Assembly: GCF_019891175.1 (NCBI RefSeq) | Contig: NZ_CP072600.1 | Location: forward strand, 4,836,001 to 4,900,000 | DNA from: Leptothermofonsia sichuanensis E412 | Lineage (GTDB): Bacteria > Cyanobacteriota > Cyanobacteriia > Leptolyngbyales > Leptolyngbyaceae | Direction of reading: 5' to 3' | Length of the DNA stretch: 64,000 bases | Position numbers and translations under genes: made by a program | Shown: positions 44,525 through 53,889 of the stretch, one piece after another | How positions within the stretch are numbered: position 1 is the first letter of the stretch | How the letters are laid out: every line of letters begins with the position of its first letter | The notes under the pieces: generated by a model | Database searches by the model: none | The model's input: only the letters and a program-made list of their open reading frames with translations | What the model was told of the DNA's origin: nothing

Positions 44525-44606
44525 AGAGAAAGAGAGGGAATGGGGGAAGAGATGGGAAAGGGGGGGAAGATGGAAAGATGGGGAAGATATTCATGACCCG
44601 CTTCCC

Positions 44607-46955
44607 CTAAAGTTCTAACTGCTCGTCCTCTGGCAGGTACTCTCGCAAAACCTCGCCCACCCCCACAGGTGCAACGGAAAACGGTAAAATCGTTGCAGGT
44701 TGGGGGTTGTTGGGCACAATCCAGCGGCTTGCCTGATTGAGGGAATAGAATCCACCGCAGAGGAGCAGGCGATCGCCCGCCTGCAACTCGCTTTTCCCAT
44801 CCGGGTAGCTGATGAACTTTCCTTCCCGCCGAATTGCCTGCACCAGCACGCCAAACTGCCGCCGGATATGGAGTTCAGCCAGTGTTTTCCCCACTACCGG
44901 ACTATCGTCGGGCACCAGGAGCCACTGACAGGAGGCGTTTTCAGTCGGAACGGCGGCTTCTCCCTTTGCCAATTCATCAAAGGCCGTCAGTTCATCGGAC
45001 GCACCAATCAACAGGAGGCGATCGCCGTCCTCTAAGACAGTTTTAGCGTCTGGATAATCAACCTCCTCTCCACTGGCGCGTTGGATTGCCATCAGGCTGA
45101 CCCCAGTCAGGCGACGCAGATTCGTCTCCTCCAATGTCATCCCAATCAATGGAGAGCTTTCTGGCAGGGGATACCACTTGCTGTTCATCTCCTGGGTGGC
45201 TGCCTTTAACTCCCGTGACACCTGGTAAGAAGAACGTTCAGCCCGTAGTTCAGAATAGTGGGAGTTACGAATCTGCTGCACTTCCCGTTGAATTACAGGC
45301 AAGGGGAGTCCCATCCCGGTCAGCAGATGGGAGGACAGTTCCAGACTGGCTTCAAATTCTGGCTGGACAACCTCCCGCGCCCCTAACTGGTAAAGCAACT
45401 CAATGTCTCTGTCCTGGTTTGCCCGCACCACCACATCCAGATCGGGTGACAGTTCCAGCGATCGCTTCAGGGAGAGTCGAGTACTCATGGAGTCAGGCAG
45501 GGCGATCGCCATCCCCTGAGCCGTCTTTACCCCTGCCTTCTCTAACACATGCAGACTGGCCGCATTCCCGTAAATGTAAGGAATGCCTTTGTCACGCAAT
45601 TCCTGAATGCGATGCTCCGACTGGTCAATCACAATCACAGGGTAACTGTGGTCTTGCAGCAACCGCACAATATTTTGCCCGACCCTGCCGTAACCACACA
45701 CCACCACATGGTTTTGGGAGGGCAAATCTTCTCCAATTTCGATTGGCTGCTCACTCCTGTCAAGATGATATTTCAACCACGGCAAGGCATCCGCCCAGGT
45801 AAATAGTTGGGGCACCAGGCGCAACACAAACGGAGTCAACACCAGAGTCACGGCTGTTGTGCCCAAAATCAGCAAATAGACCCGGCGAGAAACCAGCCCC
45901 AGTGACTGCCCTTCACTGGCAAGTACAAAGGAAAACTCCCCAATCTGTGCCAGACCCAGCCCAGCCGTCAGGGCTGTTTTGAGTGGGTAGCGGAACAGCA
46001 TGACCAGAGGCGTCACAATCAGGAACTTGCCCACAAAAACCAGGGCGACCAGCCCCAGAATTAACTCCAGATTATTCCAGAGAAACACCGGATCGATTAA
46101 CATGCCGATCGCGGCAAAAAACAACGAGGCAAAAATATCCCGCAAAGGCTCCACATAAGTCAACGTCTGATCAGAGTACTCAACCTCTGAAATCATTAAA
46201 CCTGCGACAAATGCCCCCATCTCAATCGACAGCCCCATATACTCGGTCAACAGCGCAATGCCCAGACACAGCGCTACTACACCCAGCAGAAAGAGTTCGC
46301 GGCTTTCCGTTCGGGCCAGTAACCGTAACAGGGGCGGAATCACCCAGATCCCTGCCAGGACTGCTCCCAGGGCAAACAATCCAGTCTGCAAGAGTGCCCA
46401 GCCAACTGCCAGCCCCACCTCCTCTGGAGGCTTATCCAGAGCTGGCAGCACTGCCAGCATCAGCCCCAGTGCCAGATCTTGCACAACCAGAATGCCCAGC
46501 ATTACCTGTCCCTGAGGCGTATTTGTCTCGTTACGCTCCATCAGGCACTTGAGTACCACTGCCGTAGAAGACAGCGACAGAATTGCCCCCAGAAACACGC
46601 CCTGAGCAGGAGAAGTGACCCAACCCATTCCCAGGGAAGCCAGGGCTGTGACCAGGATCGTCAGGGTAATCTGTAAAACGCCCCCACCCAGGCTGATGCC
46701 CTTCACCTTCTTCAGTTCAGAAAAGGAGAACTCTACGCCCAGGGCAAAGAGTAAAAACGCCACCCCAAATTGGGCCAGCGTCTCAACCTGAATTAATTCT
46801 TTGATTAGCCCCAACCCCGCTGGACCGACAATCATACCTGCCAGCAGATACCCCAACAGGATTGGTTGCCGTAACAGAGCCGCCAGAAGTCCCCCGGCGG
46901 CTGCGGCTGCAAGCACAGACACTAAATCAACAATGAGCCGAAAGTCTTCCTGCAC
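44607..46955 (-). CDS. CPA2-family cation:proton antiporter with TrkA-N and two TrkA-C domains
   Basis: A 782-aa protein. The N-terminal Na+/H+ exchanger domain (~12 helices, residues 1-390) includes LLGYLLAGMIVGPAGLGLI and LSSTAVVLKCLMER. A KefC-like NAD-binding TrkA-N domain follows (VVCGYGRVGQNIVRLLQDHS). Two TrkA-C domains come at the C-terminus (~580-660 and ~690-755; each ends in a DGDRLLLIG / AGDRLLLCG motif). It probably exchanges K+ or Na+ for H+ with nucleotide-gated control. It appears to be a single gene. Confidence 0.92.
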   Translation of the reverse strand: MQEDFRLIVDLVSVLAAAAAGGLLAALLRQPILLGYLLAGMIVGPAGLGLIKELIQVETLAQFGVAFLLFALGVEFSFSELKKVKGISLGGGVLQITLTILVTALASLGMGWVTSPAQGVFLGAILSLSSTAVVLKCLMERNETNTPQGQVMLGILVVQDLALGLMLAVLPALDKPPEEVGLAVGWALLQTGLFALGAVLAGIWVIPPLLRLLARTESRELFLLGVVALCLGIALLTEYMGLSIEMGAFVAGLMISEVEYSDQTLTYVEPLRDIFASLFFAAIGMLIDPVFLWNNLELILGLVALVFVGKFLIVTPLVMLFRYPLKTALTAGLGLAQIGEFSFVLASEGQSLGLVSRRVYLLILGTTAVTLVLTPFVLRLVPQLFTWADALPWLKYHLDRSEQPIEIGEDLPSQNHVVVCGYGRVGQNIVRLLQDHSYPVIVIDQSEHRIQELRDKGIPYIYGNAASLHVLEKAGVKTAQGMAIALPDSMSTRLSLKRSLELSPDLDVVVRANQDRDIELLYQLGAREVVQPEFEASLELSSHLLTGMGLPLPVIQREVQQIRNSHYSELRAERSSYQVSRELKAATQEMNSKWYPLPESSPLIGMTLEETNLRRLTGVSLMAIQRASGEEVDYPDAKTVLEDGDRLLLIGASDELTAFDELAKGEAAVPTENASCQWLLVPDDSPVVGKTLAELHIRRQFGVLVQAIRREGKFISYPDGKSELQAGDRLLLCGGFYSLNQASRWIVPNNPQPATILPFSVAPVGVGEVLREYLPEDEQLEL

Positions 46956-47141
46956 AGAATTTTAATATTAAGAAAAGTATGATCCGCTATAACCTTCAGA
47001 ATACAAACTTTTCGCGGCTTCCGGGGACACTCCTGGCTAGAATTTCCAGCAACTTTCTAAGCAAATGGTGGTCAAACAATGAAACCTGGCTGAATTTTGG
47101 CGTTATCCTTGCCAGGATGTGTCAATTTCCAATGAGTACAG

Positions 47142-48146
47142 ATGTTCATGTTTACCCTGACTGAAACCAACCAAAATCTGCAAAAGCCGATGAATTGGAT
47201 GTTTGCCAGGATTCTTTTGAACTGTGCAGGCAGGTGGCAAATGCCAGGAACCACAGTGCCTGCCTGGACTCAGCGATCGTCCATCGCTCTGGCAATTAGA
47301 ACCGCCAGATTGGGGGCGTCGATCGCTTGGGTGCTAATTTTGGCAACATCGGCTGAGGCGTTGCAGGTCAAAATTATCCCTCCCTCCCCTCGCCTGGGCG
47401 ATACGCTGTCAGTCATTGCCCGATACGATGATCCCGAAATTAAAGCAACGCCCGTTGTCAGAGTGGGCGATCGCACCTATCCGACATTCCCGATGGGTTC
47501 CAATCAGTTTCGGGCCTTGATCCCAACAACTCCCCTAGACAAGCCAGGAGTCTGGTTCGTGCGGACAGAGGGAGGAGAGAAAGTCAGCAACATGAAGGTG
47601 CAGGTCAAAGGGCGCAGTTTCCCCACCCAGTCTATCTGGCTTCCACCGGGTAAAGATGGAGAAATTTCCGATGAAGAATATAATCGAGTTAATGCCTTTA
47701 AGCAACTGGTCACGCCTGAAAAATTCTGGAATGGTCCCTTTCTGCAACCCAATCAGGGACCCATTACAGGAGTTTATGGCATTCGCCGCTACTACAATGG
47801 GGTCTTTGCCCAGGACTATTACCATCGCGGTGTAGACTATGCAGGGGCACACGGTTCGCCTGTCATTGCTCCTGCCGCAGGGCGAGTTGTCCTGGTTGGT
47901 TGGGAGAAGGATGGCTTTCGAGTCAATGGCAATATTGTGGGACTGGATCATGGGCAGGGAGTCACCAGTGCTTACCTGCATCTGAGCCGGATCACCGTCA
48001 AAGAAGGTGATTTTGTAAAGGCAGGTCAGGTGATTGGGGCGGTGGGGTCCACTGGCGCGTCCACGGGTCCCCACCTGCACTGGGGGTTATACGTCCATGG
48101 GCTTTCAGTAGATCCTGCTCCCTGGCGCACCCAGGGAATTGAATAG
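47142..48146 (+). CDS. M23-family peptidoglycan metallopeptidase
   Basis: A 334-aa protein. The N-terminal region has a hydrophobic export segment (ARLGASIAWVLILATSAEAL), though several Met codons make the start uncertain. A beta domain follows, then a LytM/M23 domain with HRGVDYAGAHGSPV (HxxxD zinc ligands) and GPHLHWGLYV (HxH). Zinc endopeptidases of this family cleave peptidoglycan cross-links in the periplasm. Confidence 0.9.
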   Translation: MFMFTLTETNQNLQKPMNWMFARILLNCAGRWQMPGTTVPAWTQRSSIALAIRTARLGASIAWVLILATSAEALQVKIIPPSPRLGDTLSVIARYDDPEIKATPVVRVGDRTYPTFPMGSNQFRALIPTTPLDKPGVWFVRTEGGEKVSNMKVQVKGRSFPTQSIWLPPGKDGEISDEEYNRVNAFKQLVTPEKFWNGPFLQPNQGPITGVYGIRRYYNGVFAQDYYHRGVDYAGAHGSPVIAPAAGRVVLVGWEKDGFRVNGNIVGLDHGQGVTSAYLHLSRITVKEGDFVKAGQVIGAVGSTGASTGPHLHWGLYVHGLSVDPAPWRTQGIE

Positions 48147-48295
48147 GGATTGAATGAATATCTGGTTGAAATACCAGGTACCCTTTATGTTTTGTGTAAG
48201 CTTTTGGTTAAGGTGTTCCAGGGGGTTGAATCTAGGGCAACATTATTCAAGGCGACCCATCCAACAAAAACGGCGATGTGGAGTATGGAGGAATT

Positions 48296-48850
48296 ATGAG
48301 TATTGAAAAAATCGTGGAGCAGGCTTTGCAGGATGGTTACCTGACTCCAGCGATGGAAGCAGAGGTGGGGCGGATTTGTGACACCGCTTCAGAGCTTTCT
48401 ATAGAGGAGTATATGGCTCTGGATCGGTTAATGGGGGCGCTGTTAACGGGTGAAGTGGTAGCTGTGCCCCGGAAACAATTTATTAATGTGATGGAAGAGC
48501 TGGTATTAACTGAGGCGATCGCCCGGGTTGCTGAGATTGAAGCGACCAGCGATCGCACTCTGGATCTGGGCGATATTGCAGCCTATGCCCTCAACCGCCT
48601 ACCTCCCCTCTATGCCACCACAGAGGAAGGAGCAACCTATCAGCGCCAGCGGGCTAAGGAAGAGCTCCAGGGGTTGATTGCTCAACAGGTGGGCGAAGCG
48701 ATCGCCCGCAACCTGGATCGACCAGAATTCTTCCCGGAACGGCAGGCAATTGGCAAGAACTCTGGAGACGAAATTCTGACTCAGGTCAGTGCTTTGTTAC
48801 AGGCATACGCGCCCAGCTTTGAAGCCCAATCAGAGCTAACCACCAAATAG
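48296..48850 (+). CDS. ComFB-family protein
   Basis: A 184-aa protein from ATG 48296; GGAGG lies 4 nt upstream. The N-terminal ~55 residues are helical (IEKIVEQALQDGYLTPAMEA). The ComFB domain (~60-130) shows the family block INVMEELVLTEAIARVAEIE, then DLGDIAAYALNRLPPLYATT. Recent work on cyanobacterial ComFB/CdgR proteins implicates them as cyclic dinucleotide receptors that affect competence, motility and cell size. This is an inference from family membership. Confidence 0.88.
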   Translation: MSIEKIVEQALQDGYLTPAMEAEVGRICDTASELSIEEYMALDRLMGALLTGEVVAVPRKQFINVMEELVLTEAIARVAEIEATSDRTLDLGDIAAYALNRLPPLYATTEEGATYQRQRAKEELQGLIAQQVGEAIARNLDRPEFFPERQAIGKNSGDEILTQVSALLQAYAPSFEAQSELTTK

Positions 48851-48922
48851 CGCGGTGGACAGAATCTTTTCAGAATCCCTGGTTTCTGGTAATACCTGCC
48901 GGTAAAGCAAACCCGGTTAAAT

Positions 48923-48950
48923 CAGAAATCGGGGTTTTTCCCCATTTCTG
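48923..48950. terminator. Hairpin between convergent comFB and L,D-transpeptidase genes
   Basis: CAGAAATCGGGG-TTTTT-CCCCATTTCTG has one bulge. It lies 72 bp after comFB and 59 bp from the transpeptidase stop, so it could terminate both. Confidence 0.5.
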
Positions 48951-49009
48951 CGATTATAGCAGGGGACAGGGAAAGAAGGCTGACAGGATCCGGTGAGCAG
49001 GCACGAATT

Positions 49010-49756
49010 TTAATTGCGCACAAAAACAGGGGTTCCTTCCGATACCTTTTCATACAAAGCAATCACATCCCGATTTCGCATTCGCAGGCAGCCGTGGGAA
49101 ACGGCCTGACCAATTAAATCTTCCTGATTGGTGCCGTGAAACCCAATATGAGTTCTTTCGTCTGCCCAGAAGCCGATCCACCGCTCCCCTAAGGGATTAT
49201 CAGGCCCAGGGGGGACCACTTCCCGGGTAATGGGATGGAGCCATTTGGGGCGCTTTTGCATCTCTATTACCTCAAAGGAACCCGTTGGGGTTTCCCAGCC
49301 TTCCTGTCCAACTGCCAGGGGATAGCTGACTTTCAGGTCCTTGCCCTCATAAACATAAACCCGGCGATCGCTTAAATTGACAACCAGATGTAACCCCTCT
49401 ATGACCGATCCAGTTTTTTCCTTTGGGTTCCCGGTTGTCACCTGGGACGAATTTGCTTTTGCCTGAGCAGAAACAGATTTTGCCGGAGCCTTAGCCAGTT
49501 TGGCGGATGCATTGACAGCGGTTGACGGTGTTGTGGCTGAAGTGGAATTGGCCTGGAATGAGTTTGCCTGCAAGGAATTGACCTGAGAACGGGGCTGGCT
49601 GGCGACCACTGCTTGCTGAATCGGCGGGTCATCAGGTGCTTGTCCAGAACCGACTGCCCAGGCACGCCACTGAACAAACACAAGCAGAGCAGATGCTCCT
49701 AAAAAGAGGAACATCATGCTGTGAGCAATGGTTTCATCTTTAATCGTCGCCGCCAT
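49010..49756 (-). CDS. L,D-transpeptidase (YkuD family)
   Basis: A 248-aa envelope enzyme with an N-terminal membrane anchor (MMFLFLGASALLVFVQW) and a low-complexity Ala/Ser/Lys-rich spacer (~40-115). The YkuD domain follows with HLVVNLSDRRVYVYEG, IGFHGTNQ, and the catalytic SHGCLRMRNRDVIAL. It makes 3-3 cross-links in peptidoglycan or attaches proteins to it. Confidence 0.92.
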   Translation of the reverse strand: MAATIKDETIAHSMMFLFLGASALLVFVQWRAWAVGSGQAPDDPPIQQAVVASQPRSQVNSLQANSFQANSTSATTPSTAVNASAKLAKAPAKSVSAQAKANSSQVTTGNPKEKTGSVIEGLHLVVNLSDRRVYVYEGKDLKVSYPLAVGQEGWETPTGSFEVIEMQKRPKWLHPITREVVPPGPDNPLGERWIGFWADERTHIGFHGTNQEDLIGQAVSHGCLRMRNRDVIALYEKVSEGTPVFVRN

Positions 49757-50026
49757 CGTTACTGATATCGTTACCGGACTCAGGATTCCCGCTTCACTAA
49801 TACTAATTTACTTAAGGGGCGATTGGGTAGTTCATCCACGGCCAAACTCAATTTTCTCCGGGGCAGGGAACCCATCTACGCTAGGATGGATTTTGCTGTG
49901 TGACCGTCCGGTTGTGGATCTTCAAGGTTCTGACCTGATTTCCTGATCTACCCTGATTCGGAGGGGAACTTTTATTGGAATAGGGCTGTCCTGGAAAGAA
50001 GAGTGTTTTAGAGCATAATTCCATCC

Positions 50027-50686
50027 ATGACCCAGTCCTTTCCTGTATCCTGGTCAACGGTTGAGGCAACTATCGCCCAAGTGCCCGTGCAAGCCGAAAA
50101 GCTCTCTAATTATGACCTTGTGCTGCGATGTCAGACTGCCCATCGCCCCGAAAAAGCTGCTTTTGCAGAACTGGTGCGACGCTATCAGTCTCATGTCGAA
50201 AAGGTTCTTTACCACCTGGCTCCTGACTGGTCTGATCGGGCAGACCTGGTACAGGAAGTCTGGATTCGTGTCTATCGAAACATTCGGCGGCTAAATGAGC
50301 CGGAAAAGTTTCGGGGCTGGTTGAGTCGGATTGCGACTAACTTGTTTTACGACGAACTCCGTAAGCGGAAGCGTAACGCCCCACCCCTATCGCTGGACGC
50401 CCCCCTTTCGGTGGAAGATGGCGAAATGGATTGGGAAATTGCCTCGACCACTCCAGGACCCGCTGAAGATATGGCTACACGAGAGTTCTATGACCAGTTG
50501 CGCGATGCGATCGCCGATCTGCCAGAAGTCTTCCGGACGACAATTGTGATGCGCGAGATCCAGGGCATGGCATACGAGGAAATTGCCGAACTGACCGGAG
50601 TATCCCTGGGAACCGTGAAATCTAGAATTGCCAGGGCGCGGTTCCGGTTGCAGTCTCAGCTACAGACTTACCTGGATGATGCCTGA
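50027..50686 (+). CDS. sigG: ECF-type RNA polymerase sigma factor, SigG-like
   Basis: A 219-aa group 4 sigma factor. Region 2 is FAELVRRYQSHVEKVLYHLA, then DLVQEVWIRVYRNI and FRGWLSRIATNLFYDELRKR. Region 4 is DLPEVFRTTIVMREIQGMAY, then GVSLGTVKSRIARARFRL. It resembles cyanobacterial SigG, which responds to envelope stress. The anti-sigma-like gene starts 163 bp downstream in the same direction. Confidence 0.9.
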   Translation: MTQSFPVSWSTVEATIAQVPVQAEKLSNYDLVLRCQTAHRPEKAAFAELVRRYQSHVEKVLYHLAPDWSDRADLVQEVWIRVYRNIRRLNEPEKFRGWLSRIATNLFYDELRKRKRNAPPLSLDAPLSVEDGEMDWEIASTTPGPAEDMATREFYDQLRDAIADLPEVFRTTIVMREIQGMAYEEIAELTGVSLGTVKSRIARARFRLQSQLQTYLDDA

Positions 50687-50849
50687 TACAATATTTGATT
50701 CAAAAGGTAGATTGACAGGTTCAGGCTTTCTGTTGCTCCATAGTCTGTAGCTTTACGATAAGAATGTTTTGCCTTCGTTACAAATCTGGCTCGCCAGTTA
50801 TTCTTTGAAATAGTCGGGTGCATTCCCTTTACGTGGAAGTGATACTGAG

Positions 50850-51434
50850 ATGACTCATAACTCTAACTCCCATAACGAAAATCTTCAGGCTTCTGCAATG
50901 AATCAGCCTAGTTCCCCCGGTTCAGTCAACACGGTTCAGCGCGATCGCTTTGAAATGCTGAGTGCCTACCTGGATGGGGAGGTGACAGCCGCAGAACGCA
51001 GGCAGGTTGAGGAGTGGCTGGCCCATGACACCAATGTCCAGCGCCTCCATGCCCGACTGCTAAACCTGCGGCAGGCTTTCCAGGCGATGCCAGTGCCGGC
51101 TTCTGAATGTTCTGTTCAGGAAACGGTTGAGCAGGTATTTGCTCGGGTTGAGCGACGCCCACGGCTGTCGCTCATTCTGGGTGGCGGTGCGATCGCGGCA
51201 CTATTTGTGGGTGCGATCGCAACCATGTTCGCCCCTGGCAATCCTTTGATGCCAGAGTTTGTCAAAGCTCCTAAGCAGATAGAAACAACTGAACCAGAGA
51301 CCGTGGTCAGTGAGCCGTTACTGATTGCCCTTGATCGGCCCCTGGTTACGATTCCAAAAGCTCCCGTTGCCCAACCGATCAGTCACGAGAGCAGGGACAC
51401 TGATGCTAACCCCAGTGCTGAGAACGTTCGTTGA
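50850..51434 (+). CDS. Anti-sigma factor-like membrane protein
   Basis: A 194-aa protein. Residues ~30-85 (FEMLSAYLDGEVTAAERRQV, then EEWLAHDTNVQRLHARLLNL) match the N-terminal cytoplasmic helices of anti-sigma factors. One transmembrane helix (LSLILGGGAIAALFVGAIAT) leads to a Pro/Thr-rich exterior part. It lacks the Hx3Cx2C zinc motif of ZAS proteins. Position after sigG suggests it controls SigG. Its last 29 nt overlap the convergent gamma-glutamylcyclotransferase gene. Confidence 0.82.
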   Translation: MTHNSNSHNENLQASAMNQPSSPGSVNTVQRDRFEMLSAYLDGEVTAAERRQVEEWLAHDTNVQRLHARLLNLRQAFQAMPVPASECSVQETVEQVFARVERRPRLSLILGGGAIAALFVGAIATMFAPGNPLMPEFVKAPKQIETTEPETVVSEPLLIALDRPLVTIPKAPVAQPISHESRDTDANPSAENVR

Positions 51435-51873
51435 ATGCTCCTGCCTGTTTCTCATCACTCCACGCCCCGTCTGGTAGCAGAATGCCCCCAAGCCGCCTGA
51501 CCTGTTCGGCTGTCATCAGATATGCCCAGGCCGTCATCAGGCGGTTTTGCTCTGGGTCAAAGGTGTCGATGGGCTGGCGCTGGTACTGGTGCTGATGCAG
51601 GAGTAGCCCAGGCGCGTAACGGCGAAATTCCTCTGAGTCGTGTTGTTCAAAGGCATCCAGCCGGGTCAGGCTCTCTGAGTTGACCAGAGCAAGAAGAAAT
51701 CCCTGTACCCATCCGGAGTGACCAGGGTCAGGAACCATTGCCGGGTAGCCAAAGGGCAGGGCAAACAGGTGACCAGGAGCGATCGCCGGACGAGCAGACA
51801 CCACTTCTCTGGCACATACCGGGTAGTTCCTCTCGCCAGGTTTTAATGTGCCGTAAACAAAGATATTGACCAT
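51406..51873 (-). CDS. Gamma-glutamylcyclotransferase-like protein
   Basis: A 155-aa protein from ATG 51873 (MVNIFVYGTLKPGERNYPVC), the standard GGCT start with the substrate loop YGTLKPG. FEQHDSEEFRR holds the acidic region. The family cleaves gamma-glutamyl peptides to 5-oxoproline or acts on related amides. The start is only 4 bp from the divergent tocopherol methyltransferase start. Confidence 0.85.
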   Translation of the reverse strand: MVNIFVYGTLKPGERNYPVCAREVVSARPAIAPGHLFALPFGYPAMVPDPGHSGWVQGFLLALVNSESLTRLDAFEQHDSEEFRRYAPGLLLHQHQYQRQPIDTFDPEQNRLMTAWAYLMTAEQVRRLGGILLPDGAWSDEKQAGAFNERSQHWG

Positions 51874-51877
51874 ACCT

Positions 51878-52756
51878 ATGACTTCCACGCTCAATCAACA
51901 AATCCAGCAATTTTATGATGCCTCTTCCAGCCTGTGGGAGCAGATCTGGGGAGAGCATATGCACCACGGTTTTTATGGAGCGAACGGAACGGAAAAGAAA
52001 GACCGGCGACAGGCACAAATTGATCTGATTGAGGAGCTATTGTGCTGGGCAGATATTCAGCAGGCAACTCAAATCCTGGATGTGGGTTGTGGTATTGGAG
52101 GGAGTACGCTTTACCTGGCAGATAAGTTTAAGGCAAAGGCAACTGGCATGACCCTCAGCCCGGTCCAGGTAAACCGGGCATGGGAGCGTGCCTGGGCCGC
52201 CGGAATGGCTGCCCATCAGCCGGATGTCTGTGCCGGAGATCGCCGGGCCAGCACCCAGTTTCAGGTGGCTGATGCACTGGCTATGCCCTTTCCCGATCAG
52301 TCCTTTGACCTTGTCTGGTCGCTGGAAAGTGGAGAGCACATGCCTGACAAAAGGAAGTTTCTCCAGGAATGCTATCGGGTGCTGCAACCGGGGGGCACCT
52401 TTTTGCTGGTGACCTGGTGTCACCGTCCCACGGATGAGCAACCGCTGTCTGTGGACGAGCACAAACACCTGGAGGAGATTTACCGGGTGTACTGTCTGCC
52501 CCATGTGATTTCCTTACCTGAATATGCGGCGATCGCCCAGTCCTGTGGATTTCAGTCTATTCGCACGGCTGACTGGTCTGCTGCGGTTGCACCCTTTTGG
52601 GATGTGGTGATCGATTCTGCGCTCACCCCGGCGGCTATGGTTGGACTGTTGCGTTCTGGGTGGACGACCATTCAGGCAGCATTATCTCTTGGGTTGATGC
52701 GTCGGGGCTACCGGCGCGGGTTAATTCGATTTGGTTTGCTGTGTGCTACCCGCTGA
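51878..52756 (+). CDS. Probable gamma-tocopherol methyltransferase
   Basis: A 292-aa SAM-dependent methyltransferase. It starts IQQFYDASSSLWEQIWGEHM, as in the tocopherol C-methyltransferase group. SAM motif I is QILDVGCGIGGSTLYLA; a second motif is MPFPDQSFDLVWSLESGEHM, then VLQPGGTFLLVTWCHR. The homogentisate phytyltransferase gene follows 81 bp downstream, which supports a vitamin E role. ATG 51878 is preferred over TTG 51866. A less specific quinone methyltransferase cannot be excluded. Confidence 0.83.
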   Translation: MTSTLNQQIQQFYDASSSLWEQIWGEHMHHGFYGANGTEKKDRRQAQIDLIEELLCWADIQQATQILDVGCGIGGSTLYLADKFKAKATGMTLSPVQVNRAWERAWAAGMAAHQPDVCAGDRRASTQFQVADALAMPFPDQSFDLVWSLESGEHMPDKRKFLQECYRVLQPGGTFLLVTWCHRPTDEQPLSVDEHKHLEEIYRVYCLPHVISLPEYAAIAQSCGFQSIRTADWSAAVAPFWDVVIDSALTPAAMVGLLRSGWTTIQAALSLGLMRRGYRRGLIRFGLLCATR

Positions 52757-52837
52757 GGAATCTTTCTTCTCCAGGAAGATATGCCATTGCTTGTAGATGG
52801 TGTAAAGTCCAAGGGCGAGATCTGAGAAATTCTGCCC

Positions 52838-53803
52838 ATGAGTCGGACTGTTTCTAAACCTGCTTCTTTTTCTCCTCAATCGGTTCCAACGTCCTGGTTC
52901 CAACGACAATTTCCCTGGTTTTACGCCTTCTGGAAATTCTCCCGTGCCCATACGGTTATTGGCACAACGCTGAGCGTCTTAAGCCTGTACGTTATCGTCC
53001 TTGCCAAAATTCAACCTGCTGGCGCTGGTAACCTCTCGTTTGTAGCTCTGGTGGCAGTCCTTCTGGCCTGTCTTTGTGGCAATGTTTACATTGTGGGGCT
53101 GAATCAGCTTGAGGATGTGGCAATTGACCGGATTAATAAGCCCCATTTGCCACTGGCATCCGGTGAATTTTCCCGGCGTCAAGGACAGGGGATTGTGATC
53201 TGTATGGGTATTCTGGCGATCGCCCTCTCCAGTTTGCAGGGATCCTATCTCCTGGCAATGGTCAGCATCAGCCTCCTGATTGGAACGGCTTATTCCCTGC
53301 CGCCTATCCGTTTGAAACGGTTTCCCTTCTGGGCTTCCCTGTGTATCTTCACAGTCCGGGGAGTGGTGGTCAATTTGGGGCTATTCCTGCACTTTAGCCG
53401 GGGTGCCACGATCCCACCCAGTGTCTGGGCGCTGACCCTGTTCATTCTGGGCTTTACGTTTGCGATCGCCCTTTTCAAGGATATGCCAGACGCTGAGGGC
53501 GATCGCCAGTACAACATCTCGACCTTCACCCTGCAACTGGGGCAGCAAAGTGTGTTTAATCTATCCCGCCGGGTATTGACAGCAGTCTATGCCGGCATGA
53601 TTCTGGCAGGAATCGTGGGGTTGCCTGGGGTCAACCCCTTTTTTTTGGTTGCGACTCATGCTGGTGCCGTTGGTGCCCTGTGGGTCCGTAGCTTTTCGAT
53701 CAATCTGCGGGATAAAGCCTCAATTAGCCAGTTCTACCAATTCATCTGGAAGCTGTTCTTTCTGGAATATATTGTGTTTGCGATCGCCTGCTGGCTGGCA
53801 TAG
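52838..53803 (+). CDS. hpt: Homogentisate phytyltransferase (tocopherol synthesis)
   Basis: A 321-aa UbiA-type membrane prenyltransferase that attaches phytyl to homogentisate. It has both Asp-rich motifs, NQLEDVAIDRINKPHLPLAS and ALFKDMPDAEGDRQYNISTF, the SRAHTVIGTTLS N-terminal segment and about eight transmembrane helices. It is codirectional with the methyltransferase gene. Confidence 0.93.
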   Translation: MSRTVSKPASFSPQSVPTSWFQRQFPWFYAFWKFSRAHTVIGTTLSVLSLYVIVLAKIQPAGAGNLSFVALVAVLLACLCGNVYIVGLNQLEDVAIDRINKPHLPLASGEFSRRQGQGIVICMGILAIALSSLQGSYLLAMVSISLLIGTAYSLPPIRLKRFPFWASLCIFTVRGVVVNLGLFLHFSRGATIPPSVWALTLFILGFTFAIALFKDMPDAEGDRQYNISTFTLQLGQQSVFNLSRRVLTAVYAGMILAGIVGLPGVNPFFLVATHAGAVGALWVRSFSINLRDKASISQFYQFIWKLFFLEYIVFAIACWLA

Positions 53804-53889
53804 TGCGTCTGTGGCACTGGTCTATGACGCTGATCTATGCCGCTGGTCTGTAGGGATAAGGAAAGTCGCCTCTGAATCCATCCTTCCGG

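Noticed and set aside
45134..45802. 222-aa plus-strand frame opposite the antiporter gene
   Set aside because: Antisense shadow of a well-supported membrane protein gene.
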